Below the pieces are notes generated by a model that was not told the origin of the DNA, did no database searches, and saw only the letters and a program-made list of their open reading frames with translations. A DNA stretch of 64,000 bases from contig CM074861.1 of NCBI GenBank assembly GCA_037501455.1, forward strand, positions 35,294,001 through 35,358,000, given 5' to 3'. Position 1 is the first letter of the stretch. Each line of letters opens with the position of its first letter. Below, one piece after another: positions 58,441 to 64,000 of this stretch. Source of the DNA: Lantana camara. Taxonomy: Eukaryota > Streptophyta > Magnoliopsida > Lamiales > Verbenaceae. Position numbers and translations under genes: made by a program.

Positions 58441-59390
58441 CGTCTACAATAATTTTTCCTTTTGGAATTGTGCAAAAGTAGTACACAGTCGAGTACTCGA
58501 CTACTTCAGTCGACCGATCAACCTTATGGTTTTCTAATGGAATCAACCTCTCGATCCGTAGCGTCGACTGATCGATTCTTCTACTTGACACATTTCTCTT
58601 TTGCTCTTTGGCAATATTTTTACACACTTAATTCACCCCCTTGCATTCACGTATAATATCGTTTAATTCATCTCAGTATAAAAGAAATGATACAAATAAC
58701 AAAGTTTATTCTACTTGTAACCATATTATGTTAACAATGTGGAGGATTATAACTGTAATTTGACTTTGATCAGTAATCATTAATTCCCAAACATGTATAT
58801 TCAAGTTCCTTATTGGTAGTCACCATTAAACACGTCTACAACAATTTTTCCTTTCGGAATTATGCAAAAGTAGTACACAGTCGAGTACTCGACTACTTCA
58901 GTCGATCGATTAACCTTACGGTTCCCTAATGGAATCGACCTCTCGATCTGTGGCGTCCACCGATCGATTCTTCTACTTGATACGTTTTCTTTTACTCTTT
59001 GGTAATATTTTTACACACTTAATCCATCTCCTTGCATTCACGTACAATATCTTTTAATTTATCTCAGTATAAAATAAAATGATACAAGTAACAAGTTTTG
59101 TACCACTTGCAACCATATTATGTTAACAATTTGGAGAGAATGTAGAGGATTATATCTGTAATTTGATTTTGATCAGTAATCATTAATTCTCAAACGTGTA
59201 TATTAGGGTTCCTTATTGGTAGTTACCATTAAACACGTCTACAACAATTTTTCCTTTCGGATTTGTGCAAAAGTAGTACACAGTCGAGTACTCGACTACT
59301 TTAGTCGATCGATCGACTCTACGGTTTTCTAATGGAATCGACTTCTCAATCTGTGGAATCGACCGATCGATTATCCTCCTTGATAAGTGT
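58441..59390 (+). repeat. Three-copy tandem repeat, about 395-base unit, with TCGA palindromes
   Basis: GTCTACAATAATTTTTCCTT starts copies at about 58441, 58837 and 59229 (the third is partial). Each contains ACAGTCGAGTACTCGACTAC, a palindrome, then GTCGACCGATCA-type motifs, AATGGAATCAACCTCTCGAT and CGATTCTTCTACTTGA. Copies are about nine bases in ten alike by eye. The first begins just after the GRF-like gene stop. Confidence 0.88.
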
Positions 59391-59664
59391 CGCTAATATA
59401 AAGAAGATATCGTGTCGTTAGATGAAACATTACAGATATAGGAAAAATACGTCTTTACACGAAACGATACGTTTTGTGACTATTTATAAATATATATTTC
59501 CATCAATTGTCAGACTTTTCCTTATTTGCATGTTGAACGCTGTAAGTAAAGAAAGAAACAGAGAGAAAAGATGCGAGTGTTCATCTTTTTCATCTTCCTC
59601 AAGAATTCAAAAATTAGGGTTTGCATTTAACGATCTTCTACATACTTTGTTTCATCAGTTATCA
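59391..59664 (+). other. Presumed promoter/leader of the DUF1985 gene
   Basis: No own coding sequence recognised. The open frame at 59422-59667 overlaps this leader and looks incidental. GAGAAAAGATGCGAGTG and following Ser-rich codons might be an upstream frame. Confidence 0.3.
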
Positions 59665-61167
59665 TAAAAAAACACAATATTGTCTGAGGAAGCTAACCAA
59701 AAGTCATATGAGGACGAACTAAAAACTCGTGTTCCCACAGATCAGGAACTCGAATATAATGAAAGATTCATTTTTTATGCCTTTTGTTTTGGTTCTGAAA
59801 CGTAAGGTCGACGATATGTCTATGTATTGTGTTTTTGGGGGTATTTATATCTTGGTCGACTACTCGATTATTGTCGAGTAGTGAATCGATACCCTTAAAA
59901 TTGACTTGTCTATTGTGCTAATCGACTACTCGAATATGTTTGATCTAGTTTGGCACTTTTTTTTTCCAAATTTTTACTGTTTTTAACTGATATTTTATTC
60001 TTTCCATGAGTTTAGAGATGATTATGTAAGTGAAGGAGATGAGGAAGGTGACGCATCATCATATTATGTTCGCGAAAATCGGACGAAACAGATGCACTGA
60101 TTAAGAGTTGAAGATGAGGAGGATAAGCAGGATATGGGTGCGACTGAGGAAGAGGAGGGAGATGATGAGTATAATGAGGTAGAGGATTTTACAAAAAGCA
60201 TTAATTTCTCAAAATTCAACATGCTCCCTTTTGTGAACGACACTTCTTCTCCCAGGCGAGGGTTACAATCCGAGGTTCATGGGAACGGATGAACATGGTG
60301 AAGGCCTTCCTTAAAGAAAATAGTAAAAGTTTTAAAAAGGTGTTTAAAAAATATATGGATGACCTACCTCGCCATGGGATAAGAGGATTTTCAGGCACAC
60401 TCTTCCATTTTTTGATGATATACTCCTTTCAAACCCAAAAAAATTATGAATTGTAGTTTTTGATAGGACAAAAGCCGGTGAGATTTGGCTTAAGGGAGTT
60501 TGCAATCGTAACCGGGTTTAATTGTGGACTGTTGCTAGAGAGAAACGAGATAATGAACGCAGTAGATGATGGCCAAAATTTTCTGGGGAAGGTCCTAGGC
60601 AACAGACCTAACGTAAAGGCCAGCGATTTAGAGAAAATATTAAACAAGGATGAGAATTACACTGTGAAAGAGCGGGTTGAAGATTGCTTTAATTTTGTTG
60701 GGTCATAACAATTTAAAAGTTGTAAATAAGGACTACATTTGTTTTGCAAATGATTTGGATTTTTTTTACTCTTACCCATTGGGGTTAGTTTCGTTCAAGG
60801 CGACAAAAACCTCAATAAAAAGGAAGAAAATTGTTTTTGGATGGGAGGATCATTCGGTCGACAAAAAATAGCGAACCTATCATCTTAATAGTTTTCCGTG
60901 AGCCTTACAGGAGAGTATGTATATAACATTTGTTTTATGAATCATTTATATCCTAATTATTAGGTTATAATACTATTGTTTTATCATTGATTGATAGGTG
61001 TGTGCTTACGAAATACGCCCCACATTTGAAAATTATGGTGAGCCATGCCCACCACCTCAAATTTTATCAAAACTGCCACTCCCAAGGATCCTTGGATGCA
61101 TCACCAAAAAGTCTGCCAAATTGACATCGACAACCTGTGGAGAAAGATAGATGATCATGGGAAGAGG
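59665..61167 (+). pseudogene. DUF1985-domain gene, degenerate, cut by an LTR retrotransposon
   Basis: First exon-like piece: LSEEANQKSYEDELKTRVPT to FCFGSET, with a donor at CG|TAAGG (about 59803). It rejoins after GAGTTTAG (about 60015) to DDYVSEGDEEGDASSYYV and an acidic stretch. The DUF1985 core follows: KKYMDDLPRHGIRGFSGTLF, IGQKPVRFGLREFAIVTGFN (60460-60520), NFLGKVLGNRPNVKASDLEK, then after a +1 shift near 60690 LDFFYSYPLGLVSFKATK. Stops occur near 60102, 60290, 60450 and 60706. A further piece after about 60998 reads PPPQILSKLPLPRILGC. The gene ends where the LTR begins at 61168. DUF1985 is typically the N-terminal domain of plant Ulp1-peptidase-like proteins, many carried by MULEs. 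No peptidase part is visible here. A TCGAC-rich intron (59805-60010) links it to the neighbouring arrays. Confidence 0.85.
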
Positions 61168-63754
61168 TGTGACACCCCGATTTCTCGACCGTACCGGTAC
61201 GCGCACCACATGTGTTAGTTTTGAGATTTAGGATTTATTTAATTCCTTTTGTTACCTTACTTGCGCAATTTAATTTATTTAATTTGACTTCTTGTGAATT
61301 AAGTGATTTGTAATTTCCTTCTTTCGCGAGTTTGACTATGTGAAGTATTGTTTAACTTTCCCAAGCATGTTTAAGTGTTTAATCTTTCGTGATTGAGCTT
61401 AATTATCCTTGATTGGCACCTTATTCATTTTGTGGACTTAACTGGCAAATGACTTGGACTTATTTGGAACATTTATAAAATTGGGTACCTAATTGAATAC
61501 ATTTAAATTCTTGGAGGACATTAGAGCAATTTTCCCTTTTCTTTCACCTACATATCTCAACATATACACACATACACACACACACTTGCATTTTCTTCCT
61601 CTCTTGCACAAGAATAAGCACAAGACACTCTTATCTCTCTCCCTATCATCTCGATCCACCAAGAAGCCAAGAAGCCTAGGGATTCATCAACTTTCTTCAA
61701 GAATTTGAGCTCCAAGATCATCTCTTTTCATTCCCCTTCACTTCTTCTATTTGCAAGGTAAACTCATGCATATTTCGATGAAATCTTGGAGTAATGTTAG
61801 GGTTTATGGTTTGCTTCAAGTTCATGGATTAATATGAATTAAGTATGATGATCTTGAATTGGTTTTATGCATTTAATCATGAGTTGAGTGAACTTTTAGC
61901 TTGGTTGATCACTTGTGTGCATAAGGGTTTTATATTGGATTTTTGATGAATCTAAGCATGTATTCTTGGATAAAATGATGCGTAAGTGTTTATATGATGT
62001 TTACTTATGTGCTTGAATATATTTTTGGTGTTTGGAACATGTATTTTGGGCTTGGGGATGGATTTTCCACCATCCCCTGCTCTGCCCTGTTCGAGCTTTT
62101 GCTGTTGTAATGGTGTCACGGCTACAACTCAGAGATAACTTTACGTTTCTAGGTATCCGCACGATGGAAGCAGTCCCAGCTCATCGAATCGACCGCGTAT
62201 CTATTTGAATTTCCCTCCCCATCCGGGGCCGGAACCAGAGCCCCCTAAACCATCCCCGGAGGAGGAAGAAAGGAGGAGGGATCGGGAGCTTCGGCCCGCG
62301 ACGCCTTTTGAACTAAAATCAGGCGCGGCCGCGACACCTTGTCAGTGAGTGCTTCTGGACCCCTGTCGTGCCCGTGATGTTAGTCTAGTGACCGGTTCTG
62401 CCTGTTCGTCATGCCCGTGACATTTTCTACCGCGGCCGCGACTTGGCCTGGCGCGGCGGCGAGGCTACCCTATTTTTCTTTCCAGTTTTTTTGTCTCGTT
62501 TTATACGTTAATTGTTTTTCGTTGCTTTCTCTGTTACCTGATTGAAACTTATATGACTTTTGTATGATCTAATTCTTGTTAAAGCATGCGTGGGACATTA
62601 AATGTGCACATGAACTTGTCCATAATCTACCTTGACTTCATGATCATTTCATCTTATTTCTACTTCATTGCCATGAGTCATACTTGGTTCATTTAGAGTC
62701 GTGTCTCACTTGTGTCTTGTTTTCCTTGTCCAGAGAGTTCCCAGGAGGGTGACGAGCCTGCCGTGTAGGGTTCGGGAGTCTTTTTTGCTTCTTTTGGTTT
62801 TGGTACAGGTGAGGAAATTGTTATGATATATATCTATAACCCTACAACCCTTTTATGTGATGTTTTGGCCGAAAACTTATATTATATCTATACTTGGTTT
62901 TCAAATGAACGAATGTTTTTAAAATGCACCTGAAATCTTGATCCTGTCCTGTTTTGGCGAGATTATTACACTTCCTGGGACGCAGAGGCTTGCGTATTGA
63001 GTATCTTGGGTGGCAAGGGCTAGGTACCCGAACCACCAACTCGGAGGAAAAAGGAGTACCTGTGCACCTGAATCTGATCCTGTAACTAGTTAAACTTAAT
63101 TATTACATGATCACTTAATAATTATCTTGTACACTAAAGGATTAAGGTTGGAGAGTGCTCACTCGCTGAGCCACTGATCACTTTCCTAAAATAAACTTGA
63201 TAGTTGTAATTCCATACTTTGATATCCCGTGTTTTCACTTGTTCCTTAAAAACCTTGTATGGAATTATAGCTTGCATGATCTTTACTATATTATTTATGC
63301 CTTTCACTTAGTCTTGTAGAGATTGACCCCTCCCTTCTTTGTCCCTCAGGTTCTTTGCAGGTGTAGGTAGGCGAGAAATTGCATTGTTTAGTGTATTTTC
63401 GAGTCTAGCTAGGTTACACTTGTTTCTGTACCACACACTGATGTTATATATTCATGTTTTATGTATTAAGACCGTAAGGGCTAGATGTTATCTACTTTGG
63501 ACTACTTATATTATCACTTAAAGAATTGAATATTATGAGAGTACCGTTGTGATTATGCTTCCACATTCCTGTTATACTCTTGATTATTCTCCTCTTGGAT
63601 ACTTGAATTGTTGGTATAAGGTTAGTCACTCCTAACCAGGGACCGTGTCGTGTCGTGTCTCCATTCTCTATGATTGGACTTGTATGCGGGCTATATTCGT
63701 ATGTGAGTTTGGCCATAGTACGGGGGATGTGGGGACCCATGCTCGGGCATCACA
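61168..63754 (+). repeat. 5' LTR of a Ty3/gypsy-type retrotransposon (LTR-E, 2587 bp)
   Basis: Starts TGTGACACCCCGATTTC and ends GGGCATCACA, followed by a primer-binding site. The 5 bases before it are AGAGG; the far end is outside the window. A TATA box TATAAAA lies at 61474-61480. A leader with CA and CT tracts ends at donor TTGCAAG|GTAAAC (exon end 61757). Acceptor TTCTTTGCAG|GTG gives exon start 63361, so an intron of about 1.6 kb lies within the LTR. GCGGCCGCGAC-type palindromes lie at 62325-62460. The 3' part (TTATAGCTTGCATGATC, GTAGGTAGGCGAG) is related to LTR-A and LTR-C. Confidence 0.93.
61474..61480 (+). promoter_or_regulatory. TATA box of LTR-E
   Basis: TATAAAA about 306 bases into the LTR. 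A start near 61505 would give a first exon of about 250 bases up to the donor at 61757. Confidence 0.6.
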
Positions 63755-63762
63755 TCCTAAAG

Positions 63763-63776
63763 TGGTATCAGAGCCC
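63763..63776 (+). other. Primer-binding site (initiator tRNA-Met)
   Basis: TGGTATCAGAGCCC, 8 bases after the LTR-E end. Same primer class and spacing as the element at 17004-17017. Confidence 0.95.
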
Positions 63777-63958
63777 TAGGTTGAAAAACCGATGTTCTAG
63801 TGTCGAGTCTATCTAGTTCGTACGGCTTAGGAAGAACTTGTCAACGTGTTCTTGCATTTACTTCTCTGTTCTTGACTATGTGAATTATTGAGTGTTGCAT
63901 TCTTTGTTTCATGGGCATAAATTGATCAAACATGTATTTTCAGTGTTTGATTTACAGA

Positions 63959-64000
63959 ATGCCTCCCCGAAGAGACCGTGATCGTTCGCTAGGTCATCGT
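63959..64000 (+). CDS. Start of gag, cut by the window end
   Basis: Fourteen codons from ATG, reading MPPRRDRDRSLGHR, open to the window end, about 180 bases after the primer-binding site. A basic MPPRR-like start is common in gag of plant Ty3/gypsy elements with this primer site. The position after LTR and primer site is the main support. Whether the rest is intact cannot be seen. Confidence 0.65.
   Translation, partial: MPPRRDRDRSLGHR

Overview
This is a plant nuclear window, almost certainly from a eudicot. It is AT-rich, its genes have GT-AG introns, and it carries two complete developmental genes of land-plant families. Most of the rest is nested transposable elements. I cannot name the species. 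The mix of very long Ty3/gypsy-type LTRs, hAT, MULE, plant-mobile-domain and DUF1985 sequences shows a repeat-rich genome.

Two genes look functional. A canonical PIN auxin efflux carrier of the PIN3/PIN7 type (644 aa, six coding exons) lies on the minus strand at 4254-6986. A class II HD-Zip transcription factor of the ATHB17/18 type (218 aa, four coding exons) lies on the minus strand at 42770-44927. Everything else that resembles protein is broken or mobile, except a small GRF-like zinc-finger/membrane protein at 58081-58431 whose frame is open.

Layout: 1-4250 is non-coding with a foldback element (3374-3690). 4254-7255 is the PIN gene and promoter. 8036-10543 holds a cluster of short hairpins followed by a broken plant-mobile-domain (MAIN-like) gene. 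10544-21270 is a minus-strand LTR retrotransposon with 3.4-kb LTRs, lacking recognisable gag-pol. It is inserted in the last readable PMD exon, and its own truncated 5' LTR is hit by a solo LTR (18077-19888). 21632-22907 is a dead CDKG/CDK11-like kinase copy. 27138-30918 is a solo LTR inside a short tandem repeat. 31460-35253 is an hAT transposon with a dead transposase. 35262-37690 holds more hairpins, a small captured-fragment element and a non-autonomous hAT. 39067-39324 looks like a SINE. 45991-46822 is a solo LTR. 49285-49630 is a foldback MITE. 50.3-61.2 kb is a degenerate MULE-type block: transposase pseudogene, GRF-like gene, DUF1985 pseudogene, and arrays rich in TCGAC/TCGAT. A solo LTR (54165-57155) and a new retrotransposon copy (61168 to the window end) interrupt it; the latter shows LTR, primer-binding site and the first codons of gag.

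Three structures deserve most attention. First, the long LTRs of several related families share a predicted intron inside the LTR, and a family-specific cluster of palindromes lies at nearly the same distance from the LTR start. Second, the hairpin clusters near 8.1 kb and 35.3-37.6 kb, with a shared inverted sequence, may be the ends of one large PMD-carrying element. Third, an exon-like sequence at 57.2-57.6 kb is duplicated as a perfectly placed inverted repeat that could form a long hairpin RNA. All alignments were done by eye.
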